Assembly: GCF_000948975.2 (NCBI RefSeq)
Contig: NZ_CP059736.1
Span: 62,001-126,000, forward strand
DNA: 64,000 nucleotides
Reading direction: 5' to 3'
Origin: Thalassomonas actiniarum
GTDB lineage: Bacteria; Pseudomonadota; Gammaproteobacteria; Enterobacterales; Alteromonadaceae
Below, one piece after another: positions 8,057 through 16,385 of this stretch. The notes under the pieces are model-generated. The model was not told where the DNA came from. It worked only from the letters and a program-made list of their open reading frames with translations, and ran no database searches. The translations under genes were made by a program, and so were the position numbers. Within the stretch, counting starts at the first letter, position 1; every line of letters begins with the position of its first letter.

Positions 8057-9748
8057 ATGCTAAAAATTAAAATCTCTCACAAAATTTACTTTATGGGAGC
8101 AATACAGTTTTTACTTATCCTGCTCGTTGGTTTAATCGGTTATATGCAAATGGCAAAGATAGGTGCAGAGCTCGTTACCATTGCAGAAGAAGACATCCCG
8201 TTAACCAATAAAATATCCATTATTACCGAAAATCAATTAAAACAAAGCATTCTCTTTGAAAAGTTAATGTTTAAAAGTGCCATATTACTGCTGGATAACA
8301 GTGTTCCCGGCGATGACTACAAGCAATTAATAGAAGAAATTAAGCAGCTAACCCTGGATGATAAAGCGAAATTAAAAGAGACCCTCAACTTTATCAGCCG
8401 CATCCTCAAAATTGCCCATACCGAAGAAGTTACAGCTGAATTTAAATCCTTACAGAGACAATTAACCGTTATCGAAGCAGATCACTTCGAGCTGGCAGAG
8501 GCCATAGACAAACAAATTGACTTGTTATTGTCCCGGCAGCTTTCCACCGCCATTAAAATGGCCAGTACGACAGAGCAGATGCAGCACGAAATAAATGACA
8601 AACTGGTTGGTGTTGTACATGAAATTCAAAATTTTACCGCCCAAGCCGCCCTGCAAGCCGAACATGACGAACAAAGCGGTATCGTACAAATTGTGGTCTG
8701 GCTCGTTATCGCCTGTATTGTGGCAATGATATTGCCTTACCAGGTAGCTAAAAGCATCACCACACCAATCCACTTACTCAATGCCCGTTTAACCGATGTA
8801 TCCCAAGGGGAAGGCGATTTACGTCAAACATTACCTGAGCATACCCACGACGAAACCGGGCAGACAGCAATAGCCTTTAATGCTTTTTTGAAAAAACTAA
8901 GAAATATCATTGCTGAAATAAATGCCTCGGCCGAACAATTGGCGCAATCATCCGGCACCGCCAATGAAGTTGTAGAACAAACGCTTGATAATGCAGAAAA
9001 ACAACGTAATGAAACAGAGCAGGTTGCCACGGCAGTTACCGAGATGAATATGACCACACAGGAAGTGTCAAAAAATACCGGCCGGGCATCTGAAGCGGCA
9101 GAAGGGGTGCGTGAAAAAGTAGAGCAGGGCAATAACTCTGCGGTAGCCGGTCATAATATCATGGAGCAGTTATCGGTTGAATTAACCAATGCATCGCAAA
9201 TTATCGAGCGACTCGCGGAGAAAACCACAGGGATAGGCACAGTGCTCGATACCATACGCGGCATTGCCGAGCAAACCAATTTACTCGCGCTTAATGCGGC
9301 TATAGAAGCTGCCCGCGCAGGAGAGTCCGGACGCGGCTTTGCTGTGGTTGCAGACGAAGTACGTAACCTGGCGCAGCGCACGCAAAGTTCAACCCTGGAC
9401 ATCCAGCAGCTGGTGGAAGGTTTGCAAGGTGAAGCAAAAAATGCCGTTAACGGCATGGTTAAGGGGAGCGAGCGGGCAAAAGTCTGCTTGCTTAAAAGCA
9501 CAGAAACTACCGAAGCGTTTGAAAGTGCTTTTGATGCCGTTTCCAATATTACCGAGCTTAATGCCCATATTGCTAACGCCACAGGTGAACAATCCACAGT
9601 GGTAGAAGAAATAAACCGTAATTTACTAACCATACAAAACATAGCGGCTACCACCAGCGAAGGGGCAAGAAAAACCTCAGACGCCAATATGTCTATTTCG
9701 GTATGTATCAAGCAGCTGCACACCAGTCTTTCGCAATTTAAAGTGTGA
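8057..9748 (+). CDS. Methyl-accepting chemotaxis protein
   Basis: This 563-residue transducer has a short N-terminal cytoplasmic tail, TM1 at about residues 11-30, a helical periplasmic sensor (about 31-208) and TM2 at about 209-228. A HAMP domain follows (about 230-285, SITTPIHLLNARL...GEGDLRQ). The long cytoplasmic coiled-coil hairpin has the conserved CheA/CheW-contacting tip near residues 400-445 (EQTNLLALNAAIEAARAG, then GRGFAVVADEVRNLAQR). The periplasmic domain looks like a four-helix bundle and does not reveal its ligand. No C-terminal CheR-docking pentapeptide is visible. The gene stands alone, with a perfect hairpin 25 bases after its stop. Function as a chemoreceptor is confident. 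Confidence 0.93.
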   Translation: MLKIKISHKIYFMGAIQFLLILLVGLIGYMQMAKIGAELVTIAEEDIPLTNKISIITENQLKQSILFEKLMFKSAILLLDNSVPGDDYKQLIEEIKQLTLDDKAKLKETLNFISRILKIAHTEEVTAEFKSLQRQLTVIEADHFELAEAIDKQIDLLLSRQLSTAIKMASTTEQMQHEINDKLVGVVHEIQNFTAQAALQAEHDEQSGIVQIVVWLVIACIVAMILPYQVAKSITTPIHLLNARLTDVSQGEGDLRQTLPEHTHDETGQTAIAFNAFLKKLRNIIAEINASAEQLAQSSGTANEVVEQTLDNAEKQRNETEQVATAVTEMNMTTQEVSKNTGRASEAAEGVREKVEQGNNSAVAGHNIMEQLSVELTNASQIIERLAEKTTGIGTVLDTIRGIAEQTNLLALNAAIEAARAGESGRGFAVVADEVRNLAQRTQSSTLDIQQLVEGLQGEAKNAVNGMVKGSERAKVCLLKSTETTEAFESAFDAVSNITELNAHIANATGEQSTVVEEINRNLLTIQNIAATTSEGARKTSDANMSISVCIKQLHTSLSQFKV

Positions 9749-9800
9749 GCAAGTCACCGGCTAATAAAAGGACCCCGTATCCCAGGATACGGGTAGACAT
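9738..9800 (-). CDS. Possible 20-residue hydrophobic peptide downstream of orphan MerR-type promoter
   Basis: On the minus strand ATG 9800 is preceded by AACGAGGTCATG (GAGG as ribosome-binding site) and opens a 20-codon frame with a hydrophobic centre (LGYGVLLLAGDLL). It begins about 30 bases beyond the -10 of the orphan MerR-type promoter at about 9840-9872, in the same direction, and its stop lies inside the end of the chemoreceptor gene. It contains the 9774-9793 hairpin. It may be a leader or membrane peptide, the remnant of a lost target gene, or chance. Confidence 0.2.
   Translation of the reverse strand: MSTRILGYGVLLLAGDLLTL
9774..9793. terminator. Perfect 9-bp hairpin after chemoreceptor gene
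   Basis: CCCGTATCC and GGATACGGG are separated by two bases. There is no T-run on the plus strand, so if it terminates the chemoreceptor mRNA it is a weak or Rho-assisted terminator. Confidence 0.45.
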
Positions 9801-9839
9801 CATGACCTCGTTATTAACATAAAAGGAAAATTACGATGT

Positions 9840-9873
9840 GTACTCTACACCCTAAAGCAATAGACAGGTCAAA
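9840..9873 (-). promoter_or_regulatory. MerR-type promoter, orphan copy (P1)
   Basis: Reading the minus strand: TTGACC, a 19-bp spacer beginning TGTCTATTGCTTTAGGG, then TAGAGT. The long 19-bp spacer is the hallmark of promoters activated by MerR-family regulators through DNA untwisting. The first 11 bases (TTGACCTGTCT) are identical to the two promoters at 11882-11917 and 11974-12005. It lies just downstream of the pilin-like gene and has no obvious full-length target. Confidence 0.6.
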
Positions 9874-9895
9874 CGGTGATTTTCAGTCCTGTTTT

Positions 9896-10375
9896 TTAAC
9901 TGCAATCTTCTAATTTTGCAGTTAAAACAGCCGGGGTTGTCGCATTTTGAGCCCGGAAGTATTCTATTCGACATTTATGTGGTGTGGCCGCCTGGGTATG
10001 ATCAAAAACAGCAGGCGAAAAATTGCCATCAAAAGTAATATTGTCAGTATCAAATTCGACTAAACTGTTAATTGCTAAGCCTTTCCCTTGCTCTGAACCG
10101 TCTCCTCGCTCAATAAAATCAGGATAACCGTTATAAATGGCATAATATGTGTCGCCAATTTTTATATCGCTTACAGAGTTAGTGCTCCCTGAGATGATGC
10201 TTTTGGCATGCGCCATCACAATAGCACTGCTAAGGCTTGCTTGAAGTGCTTGCATTTCAGCAGCTCTGGCATCACCTGTTAAATCGATGAACCTGGGCAG
10301 GGCTGTTACGGCTAAGATACCTAAAAGTACAAGTACAACAACCAATTCTATTAGAGTAAAACCTTTAGCACTCAT
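9896..10375 (-). CDS. Type IV pilin-like / pseudopilin protein
   Basis: The protein of about 159 residues carries a class III (prepilin peptidase) leader: MSAKG followed directly by FTLIELVVVLVLLGILAV, with Phe at +1 and Glu at +5. The hydrophobic helix is followed by ALPRFIDLTGDARAAEMQALQ, resembling MSHA-type and type II secretion minor pilins. Two cysteines near the C-terminus (PHKCRIEYF and KLEDCS) may form the D-region disulfide. ATG 10375 is chosen because it places the leader correctly; the frame is open further upstream to 10528, but that extension is not pilin-like. No assembly genes are adjacent, so it is an orphan (pseudo)pilin probably using machinery encoded elsewhere. Confidence 0.82.
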   Translation of the reverse strand: MSAKGFTLIELVVVLVLLGILAVTALPRFIDLTGDARAAEMQALQASLSSAIVMAHAKSIISGSTNSVSDIKIGDTYYAIYNGYPDFIERGDGSEQGKGLAINSLVEFDTDNITFDGNFSPAVFDHTQAATPHKCRIEYFRAQNATTPAVLTAKLEDCS

Positions 10376-10668
10376 ATACAGGACAAAATTTATATGTTTC
10401 TTTGGGCTATTGTATGTGAAATGAACAAGTTTGAACATTCTAATGGCGACGCTTGCACTTAAAGCTATTATTCTATTTGTCTTGAAAGGAATGGAAGAGC
10501 TATACCGAGATGACAAATTTAATTTCATAAAAACGCAGTCAGCCCTTGGCCAGAATCATCCTTTACCACAGTGGCTCTTTTATCTCTGTAAAAAACACGC
10601 CGCAATTGCTAAAAGCGATTATCAGCTCTAAAAGTTTAATTTTATTTCCACCGTACCAGCAAGTTTTG

Positions 10669-11202
10669 TTAAGGTTTGGTGTCTTGCCTTGACCAGGCCC
10701 TGATTTTTTCTACTTCATCCGGTTTACAGCCCAGCGACTCTAAAAAGTCGGCATGCATTTCCGGCAGATCCTTTTCAAACTCAACATGCCAGCGGTGCCT
10801 GGCTTCGGCATCCATGCCCGAGGCTTTAAGGATGTTGACCCACTGCTCTTTATTCATGGTTCTTGACGTTCTTATCAAGGAATCACGCCCCAACAGCCCG
10901 ACAACTAATTGCTGCTGCAGTCTTAGTTTACTGATTTCACTGTTAAGGTTGATCAACCTTTGCTCTAACGCTTTGGTCGATTTAGTCTCGCCGGAATTGA
11001 GAATATCGGCGATCGACTCCAGCGATAGACCGGCTTCCCGGTACGTGGCGATCTTTTCCATGCGCTGAACATCACTTTGGGAGTACAAACGATAGTTAGC
11101 CTCAGATCTGGCTGAAGGCTTTAATAAACCAATTTTGTCGTAATACAGCAAAGTGCTTCGCGACAGATCATACTTCTTTCCTAACTGGTTAACCGTATAC
11201 AT
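10669..11202 (-). CDS. MerR-family transcriptional regulator
   Basis: This 177-residue regulator has a typical MerR N-terminal winged helix (YTVNQLGKKYDLSRSTLLYYDKIGLLKP, then NYRLYSQSDVQRMEKI) and a long dimerisation helix (about 75-110). Its effector domain of about 60 residues (WVNILKASGMDAEARHRWHVEFE...DFLESLG) lacks metal-binding cysteines, so an organic or stress ligand is more likely than a metal. GAGGAG lies seven bases before the start. It is 48 bases downstream of the SRPBCC gene, probably in the same transcript. MerR-type promoters lie before that operon and before the divergent monooxygenase, so it is the natural candidate to control both. Confidence 0.88.
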   Translation of the reverse strand: MYTVNQLGKKYDLSRSTLLYYDKIGLLKPSARSEANYRLYSQSDVQRMEKIATYREAGLSLESIADILNSGETKSTKALEQRLINLNSEISKLRLQQQLVVGLLGRDSLIRTSRTMNKEQWVNILKASGMDAEARHRWHVEFEKDLPEMHADFLESLGCKPDEVEKIRAWSRQDTKP

Positions 11203-11250
11203 AGGTGACTCCTCACTCTTTTTTTCTGCCGACTTAGCTACTATTGACGG

Positions 11251-11841
11251 TTACAGGTGCCGGTTGATTTTATCCACATGGCTGACGATCAAGTCCCGCC
11301 ATTCGACCATCATTTTGGCATAACTGGCCTGATCGTAATGCTTAAGCAGCTTTTTATTCCCCATTGGCGTAAGCGCCGTTAATTTATAAGTAACATGAAC
11401 TGTTGAGCCGCCCCTGCCATTTGCTTTTAATAATACATCAACTGTCCCGGTATCTGACTTCGGGGTTATGCGGTGATAACGGGCATGTTTAGTTTGTTTA
11501 TCATAATTTAGCACCTGCCAATAGGTTGTTTTACCGTTATGCCCGGTCAAAAATACGGTATCTGGTTCAAATCCGTCGCCGCTTAAAATAACGGGCTCCC
11601 ACCCCGGCACCCAAAGTCTTTCGCCGGGGCCGGTAAACAGAGGCAATGCTTTTTCAGGTGTTATCTCTATTTCAAACGAACCGCTGCGAGAGATAGTGAG
11701 TGCATTTTCTTTAGAGAAACCAGCTCCCGAAATATGTGAAAAGTCAGAATTTTCCGGACTTTCATGATGATTTGCGTATAAGTTTCCGCTAAAAAAAATG
11801 CTTAAAGCATAAAGGCTGCCGACCAGTGTTGTTTTGCTCAT
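11251..11841 (-). CDS. Exported SRPBCC-fold protein
   Basis: The 196-residue protein has an N-terminal signal sequence (hydrophobic about 5-22, cleavage near LYANHH). The mature part fits the SRPBCC/START-like ligand-binding fold: SGSFEIEITPEKALPLFTGPGERLWVPGWEP is the usual opening, and a long C-terminal helix (about 160-195) ends the domain. Family members bind hydrophobic small molecules or act as cyclases; an exported version suggests periplasmic handling of a lipophilic compound. GAGGAATATC precedes the ATG. It heads an operon with the MerR regulator and is preceded by a MerR-type promoter (11882-11917). Catalytic role unknown. Confidence 0.72.
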   Translation of the reverse strand: MSKTTLVGSLYALSIFFSGNLYANHHESPENSDFSHISGAGFSKENALTISRSGSFEIEITPEKALPLFTGPGERLWVPGWEPVILSGDGFEPDTVFLTGHNGKTTYWQVLNYDKQTKHARYHRITPKSDTGTVDVLLKANGRGGSTVHVTYKLTALTPMGNKKLLKHYDQASYAKMMVEWRDLIVSHVDKINRHL

Positions 11842-11881
11842 GATATTCCTCGCAGGTAATGAACCGTCTATAAGTAAGCCT

Positions 11882-11916
11882 GTACCCTAAAGTATGAAGC
11901 CATAGACAGGTCAACC
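11882..11916 (-). promoter_or_regulatory. MerR-type promoter of SRPBCC-merR operon (P2)
   Basis: On the minus strand: TTGACC, a 19-bp spacer (TGTCTATGGCTTCATACTT), then TAGGGT. The sequence matches the divergent promoter P3 at about 17 of the 19 bases from TTGACC into the spacer, allowing pyrimidine/purine swaps. It lies 40-75 bases upstream of the SRPBCC start. Confidence 0.75.
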
Positions 11917-11973
11917 GCTTTTTCATCAAGCTGTGCGAGGCCTAAGTCAGCTATAAAGCTTTTTATCATGGTT

Positions 11974-12005
11974 GTTTGACCTGTCTACAGGTTCACCCTT
12001 TAAGC
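11974..12005 (+). promoter_or_regulatory. MerR-type promoter of monooxygenase gene (P3)
   Basis: TTGACC, a 19-bp spacer (TGTCTACAGGTTCACCCTT), then TAAGCT. The spacer contains the dyad ACCTGTCTACAGGT. It is about 100 bases upstream of the luciferase-like monooxygenase and faces away from P2, so one regulator could switch both operons. Confidence 0.75.
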
Positions 12006-12103
12006 TTCGCAGCTCTCCCGGTTTTCTGATGAACAAGGAGAGAAAAATTTTCAAATCGACATTTATTTCATTTTGACCAAGCAGCTAAATGAGGAAGACC
12101 CTG

Positions 12104-13069
12104 ATGTATAAATCAATATTTTCAACGCTAGATCACCACCCAGGCATATCAGAGCTGTCAACTGCAGACATCTATGGCGCAGCCCGCAAATATGCTCAGC
12201 TGGCTGACGAGCTCGGCTACAATTGCTTTTGGGTCGGCGAACATCATTTTTTACAAAACGTAGGCAGTATTCCCAATCCGGCAGTACTGTTAAGCGCTTT
12301 GGCGCAATGTACCAAAAACATTCGCCTCGGACCGGCGGTTGCTGTTTTACCTATGCGTGATGCCGCCTTAACGGCAGAAAACTACGCTATGGTTGATGTC
12401 ATTTCCGGTGGTCGCCTGAATATGGGGGTTGGCACCGGCCAGGTAGCTACCGAATACCAGCATATGGGCATCGACTTTGAAAATCGCCGCGACGCTTTCA
12501 GCCAAAGCCTGGAGGCCATCATTGGTTATTGGACACACCATGACCTTGAAGCCGAGTCTTCCCTGAATATACGGCCTTTACAGTCGCCCATGCCGCCCTT
12601 GTATATTGCGACAGTAACCCCTGACTCTGCATATCGTGCGGGTAAAAACGGCCAGTCGGTGATGACCATAGTCTCTCCCGGCGGAAAAACCCTGTCGTTG
12701 CTGCAAGAGATCATCGAGGCACATAACAAAGGTAAAGCCGAGAGCATTGCGGCAGAGGTAGAGACCGAAGTTGTTGTCACCGTATATGCCTATGCGGCAG
12801 AAACGAAAGAAAGGGCCATTGAAACTGCGGCCACTTCACTGAGAAACTTTTCCCCGGCACTACAGGATAAAAACCTGGCAGAAGTTCGCTCTGAGGTTCA
12901 AGGCATGGTCGCCAATAATACCGCCTTGTTCGGAACAGTCGGGCAAATTAGTGAGCAACTACAACATTACCGAAACATTGGCGTTAAACATATTAACTTT
13001 TTAGCAAATTTCGGCGGCATGCAGCCAGAGCAGGTAGTTGAGAGCATCAGGCTATTGGCATTAGCCTGA
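12104..13069 (+). CDS. LLM-class flavin-dependent monooxygenase/oxidoreductase
   Basis: This 321-residue protein belongs to the bacterial luciferase-like family: a TIM barrel with ELGYNCFWVGEHHF near residue 40 (the EHH motif), IRLGPAVAVLPMRDA, VDVISGGRLNMGVGTG (flavin phosphate loop) and a C-terminal VKHINFLANFGGM. Such enzymes use FMNH2 and O2 to oxygenate small organic substrates, or act as F420/FMN oxidoreductases. GAGGAAGACCCTG before ATG 12104 favours this start over ATG 12089. The gene is driven by a MerR-type promoter and is divergent from the SRPBCC-merR operon, suggesting an inducible detoxification or catabolic unit. The substrate is not evident. Confidence 0.87.
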   Translation: MYKSIFSTLDHHPGISELSTADIYGAARKYAQLADELGYNCFWVGEHHFLQNVGSIPNPAVLLSALAQCTKNIRLGPAVAVLPMRDAALTAENYAMVDVISGGRLNMGVGTGQVATEYQHMGIDFENRRDAFSQSLEAIIGYWTHHDLEAESSLNIRPLQSPMPPLYIATVTPDSAYRAGKNGQSVMTIVSPGGKTLSLLQEIIEAHNKGKAESIAAEVETEVVVTVYAYAAETKERAIETAATSLRNFSPALQDKNLAEVRSEVQGMVANNTALFGTVGQISEQLQHYRNIGVKHINFLANFGGMQPEQVVESIRLLALA

Positions 13070-13210
13070 TAAATAGCCGCTGATATCAGGGGAATAAATC
13101 ATCAGCCCAATAGCAAAATATGCCGGCGAAGAGGCAGGGTAAACATATGTTTTTCAGCAAATTTCAAAAACTGTTTGTACCCCAGCCAAACCCGCCCGCC
13201 GATACTGCTG

Positions 13211-13271
13211 CGGGCTTTATGGAAAAGCCATAAGTTAAGCCACTGTACCAAGAACAGGTGCAGCGGCTTAA
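13211..13271 (+). repeat. Two-hairpin element H, copy 1
   Basis: CGGGCTTTATGGAAAAGCCATAAG is followed by TAAGCC-A-CTG-T-ACC ... GGTGCAG-C-GGCTTA. Hairpin 1 is GGCTTT/AAAGCC with a 5-base loop; hairpin 2 pairs TAAGCC..CTG..ACC with GGT..CAG..GGCTTA. Copy 2 at 17941 has the same architecture with compensatory stem changes. It lies between the convergent monooxygenase and TetR genes. Confidence 0.7.
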
Positions 13272-13291
13272 TTTCGGCAACCACCACCGTC

Positions 13292-14182
13292 TTAGATCAG
13301 TTCAACATCCAAGGCATCGGCAAGGCGTTTGCGGTACACATTTAATTCGGCATACGGGCGCAAATTAGCGATAAGGGCGCGAATTAACGTTGAGTTTACC
13401 GCAGGTTGTGACAACTCATTTTCAATAAGGGATGATGTTTCCAGCACTAAACTTTTCTGGCTGGCCGCCATGTCTTCGGCCTCGCGTTTAATCGTTTCCA
13501 GCAGTTTCAAAGCCTTTTTCCGCTGGTGTTGTTCATTATCTATATTTTGCGTAAGCGGGAAATTCTCTTTGGTTAATAGCGGCGAAAGTGTGGAGTTGCT
13601 TAACGCGGTTATCGCACTGTCCAGGCAAAATGCCACTAAATGCGCACAGCGTTTTATTGAGAAGTCGGCATCGTCCAAGGTTAAATAAACCGTGTATTCC
13701 TGCAGTAATCCGTTTACCAGGGAAACAATATCATATAACCAGGGGCTGATATCTTTGCCATAAGCCTGCAGCAGCACTTTTTGTTGTGACAAATGGTAGT
13801 TTATACGGCATTCCTGCACCACGCTCATCACTTCCGAGTCCATGACTATCATATCATCAGTTAAAAATACTTGAATGAATGACCTTTCATTCAATACTTC
13901 CTGATATTCCTGTATCAAATATGCTTCCAGTAACAATACGCCTTTTTTATCTTCATTTTCCAACAGCTGATCGACTAAAAACTGGTTTTTTTCATCGGAC
14001 TGTAAAAACAATGCTCTGACAATGTCGAGCTTGCTGGAAAAGTATGAATAAACCGAACCTTTGGCAATACCGGCGGCATCGGCAATATTTGCTATGGTGG
14101 TGCCGCGAAAGCCTTTTTCGATAAATATCGACTTTGCCGTCGCCATAATAAGTTCACGTTTTGAAGTCGCTACTGTCGACAT
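13292..14182 (-). CDS. TetR/AcrR-family regulator with long C-terminal extension
   Basis: The 296-residue protein has a canonical TetR HTH (about residues 8-55: RELIMATAKSIFIEKGFRGTTI, IADAAGIAKGSVYSYFSSK). The ligand-binding part is longer than usual, with an extra helical stretch of about 80 residues rich in charged and Ser/Leu residues (KKALKLLETIKREAEDM...SLIENELS). ATG 14182 is chosen because the HTH then sits at the usual position; an AAGGAA lies somewhat upstream. It is divergent from an ABC exporter, with two palindromic operators between the genes. It is probably the local repressor of the exporter and of itself. Confidence 0.85.
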   Translation of the reverse strand: MSTVATSKRELIMATAKSIFIEKGFRGTTIANIADAAGIAKGSVYSYFSSKLDIVRALFLQSDEKNQFLVDQLLENEDKKGVLLLEAYLIQEYQEVLNERSFIQVFLTDDMIVMDSEVMSVVQECRINYHLSQQKVLLQAYGKDISPWLYDIVSLVNGLLQEYTVYLTLDDADFSIKRCAHLVAFCLDSAITALSNSTLSPLLTKENFPLTQNIDNEQHQRKKALKLLETIKREAEDMAASQKSLVLETSSLIENELSQPAVNSTLIRALIANLRPYAELNVYRKRLADALDVELI

Positions 14183-14262
14183 AATACAGATGATTTCCTT
14201 GATCAGATTGCGGGCGTATTGTGCCACAAATTTGGGAAATGACCAATAAGTCAGTTGACATG

Positions 14263-14276
14263 TGACCAAGTGGTCA
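14263..14276. promoter_or_regulatory. TetR operator 1 (TGACC-N4-GGTCA)
   Basis: TGACCAAGTGGTCA is a 14-bp palindrome with a 4-bp centre, matching the TTGACCA-NN-TGGTCAA type of site known for TetR-family RutR. It lies in the tetR/ABC intergenic region. Confidence 0.75.
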
Positions 14277-14305
14277 ATACGATAGGTTCATCTTGGTCAT
14301 TTCGT

Positions 14306-14319
14306 TGACCGTATGGTCA
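14306..14319. promoter_or_regulatory. TetR operator 2 (TGACC-N4-GGTCA)
   Basis: TGACCGTATGGTCA is a second copy, centred 43 bp from the first (about four helical turns) and only 17 bases before the ABC exporter start, placing it over the likely promoter or 5' leader. Further half-sites (TTGGTCA, ATGACCA) occur nearby. Confidence 0.75.
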
Positions 14320-14335
14320 TTTGAAAGAGGTATTT

Positions 14336-15997
14336 ATGGATAAATCATCGGGTGATACCCAGTCATTGTGGCAACTGCTTTCTCCGCATAAGCCCGACAG
14401 AAAATCATTTGTCTACTTAGGCTTACTGGTTGTTATTACTACGGCGCTTGAACTGGTACTGCCTTTGTACTCCAGTCATTTAATAGACTCTATCGGCGCC
14501 AACGGTGTCGGCACTGCTGTGGTATTAGGTTTAATTGCCCTGGTTTTATTTACCGCCGTTTTTGAGGCGGTATTAGCCTGGTTTGGCGGCAGGCTCGGCC
14601 ATCGAATAAGTTTTCGCTTGCGTTATAGTTTGATTGGCCGCCTGCTGCACAGCCAGAGCCAAAGTTTAGATCAGGAGCACAGCGCCGAGCTGAGTGCGCG
14701 GGTCGTTAACGACTCAAAAGAGGTTAAATCGGTATTAGCGGAAGATCTTACTGGCTTGCTCAGCGGATTGATATCTTTAGTAGCGGTGATCACTATTATG
14801 TTTGTTTTAGACTGGCGCTTAACCCTGGTTTTAGTGACTTGTGTCCTGGCCGGTTTTATTTTAATCACGCCGATAGCCTTAATGATGAATAATATCGGTA
14901 AGGCCACACAGGCGGCAGAAGCCAACCTGTTAAAACATGTCACCGAATGGCTGCGCTACGGCAAACTGGTGAAGTCCCATAATGCCGGGGGCGAACTGCA
15001 CAAGCGCTCCCAGGACTTACTTGACGAATGCTTTACCCAGGAAATGCGGGCCACTAAAGTGCTGTCCCTGATCGGGCCTATCTCGAACCTGGTACTGATG
15101 CTGAGCATGATCGCCATTTTAGCCTTTTCCGCCTACTGGCTTGAACAGGGCACTATGACCTTAGGCACAGTAACGGCATTTCTGCTGTACTTATTCGGCC
15201 TGACATTCCCGCTAATGGCGATGGCAATGTTTTTCAGTAACCTGAATAAAGCCAGCGGCGCAGCAACGCGTTTATCGGAAATCAGCCGCTTGCCCACAGA
15301 ACCTTCAGAAGCGCCGCTGGTGTTAGAAAATATTACCGATTTGGCGGTGAAAGACCTATGTTTTGTTCGCGATGACAAAACCATTTTAAACCAAGTGAAT
15401 TACCAGTTTCCTGCAAGTGGTTTATCCATTGTGTTAGGCGAAAGCGGTAGCGGTAAAAGTACTTTACTCAATCAGTTTTTAGGTTTTTATCCCGAAACCC
15501 ATACCAGTGTATTCATCAACGGCAAAACATTAGATGAATATAACTTGTCCTCGGTTCGCCAATCGATAGCCTGGGTTGATCAGGAGCCGAAGCTGCTGCA
15601 TGCCAGTATCCGCGACAATCTGACTTTAGGACTTAAACAACAATTAACAGATGATGAAGTTTTCAATGCATTAAAGTCGGTAGGTTTACATGCCTGGCTA
15701 GAGCGTATTAATCATGATCTCAGGCTTATGGTGTCTGAACAAAGCCATCAGTTTTCCGGTGGAGAGAAGCAGCGTTTTGCCATAGCCAGGGCTATCTTAC
15801 GGCAAGCCAAGGTATTGCTGCTGGATGAGCCCACCTCGGCATTGGATGACAGCAATAAAGTGGAATTGATGATTCTGCTCAGGAAACTGGCGGATAAAAT
15901 GCGGGTTATTATGATCAGCCATCACCTGGACCTTATTGAACCTGAGGATAATGTTATTGAAATGGCTGCGGGTGAGATCATTAATAGCAATAGCTAA
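14336..15997 (+). CDS. ABC exporter, fused membrane and ATPase domains
   Basis: This 553-residue half-transporter has six predicted transmembrane helices (about residues 20-300) followed by an ATPase domain: Walker A GESGSGKST (about 370), Q-loop WVDQEP, signature FSGGEKQRFA, Walker B LLLDEPTSALD and switch ISHHLD. Such MDR/lipid-type exporters work as dimers at the inner membrane. The ATG is preceded by AAAGAGG at good spacing, better than the upstream TTG 14321. It is divergent from a TetR regulator with two operators, so expression is probably induced by the exported compound. The substrate is unknown. Confidence 0.92.
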   Translation: MDKSSGDTQSLWQLLSPHKPDRKSFVYLGLLVVITTALELVLPLYSSHLIDSIGANGVGTAVVLGLIALVLFTAVFEAVLAWFGGRLGHRISFRLRYSLIGRLLHSQSQSLDQEHSAELSARVVNDSKEVKSVLAEDLTGLLSGLISLVAVITIMFVLDWRLTLVLVTCVLAGFILITPIALMMNNIGKATQAAEANLLKHVTEWLRYGKLVKSHNAGGELHKRSQDLLDECFTQEMRATKVLSLIGPISNLVLMLSMIAILAFSAYWLEQGTMTLGTVTAFLLYLFGLTFPLMAMAMFFSNLNKASGAATRLSEISRLPTEPSEAPLVLENITDLAVKDLCFVRDDKTILNQVNYQFPASGLSIVLGESGSGKSTLLNQFLGFYPETHTSVFINGKTLDEYNLSSVRQSIAWVDQEPKLLHASIRDNLTLGLKQQLTDDEVFNALKSVGLHAWLERINHDLRLMVSEQSHQFSGGEKQRFAIARAILRQAKVLLLDEPTSALDDSNKVELMILLRKLADKMRVIMISHHLDLIEPEDNVIEMAAGEIINSNS

Positions 15998-16385
15998 TCG
16001 TACGGGTAAGTCAGTTCCACAATAATATGGAGAGAAATTAATATAGCGTTTCATTGAGCCTTCTGCGTTTGCTTGCCTTGAAGTTTAGCTAAGTGCCGGA
16101 CTTCGGGGCGGCTCAATAAGTATCAAGGCGCTCAAATATCACCACCAATAAATACTGGCCGGATGCTCGCTGCGTTTGTGTTGTTTAGCTTAGAACTAAC
16201 CATTGACTGTCCGGCTTTGCTGTTGCAAATCATTGCTATCTTCAAAGAGAAAACTTTTCAAAATACAGGACCAACCCCAGCGATTTAGCCATTTAAAACC
16301 CTGAATTTAATTTTTCAGTATCGGTTTATTAAAGTGGTATTCAATATGCAAGTATTCATTTGATTTAACTCAACAGGAAATCAAA
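15998..16385 (+). other. Intergenic region after ABC exporter
   Basis: About 390 bases with no supported ORF, hairpin terminator or recognised RNA. The last 60 bases are AT-rich and probably carry the promoter of the DUF2789 gene. Confidence 0.4.

Noticed and set aside
7882-8070. 62-codon ORF before the chemoreceptor
   Set aside because: It overlaps the chemoreceptor start, has no ribosome-binding site and no protein-like features.
13102-13287. 61-codon minus-strand ORF
   Set aside because: It runs through the two-hairpin element and has no recognisable content; the element explains the sequence better.
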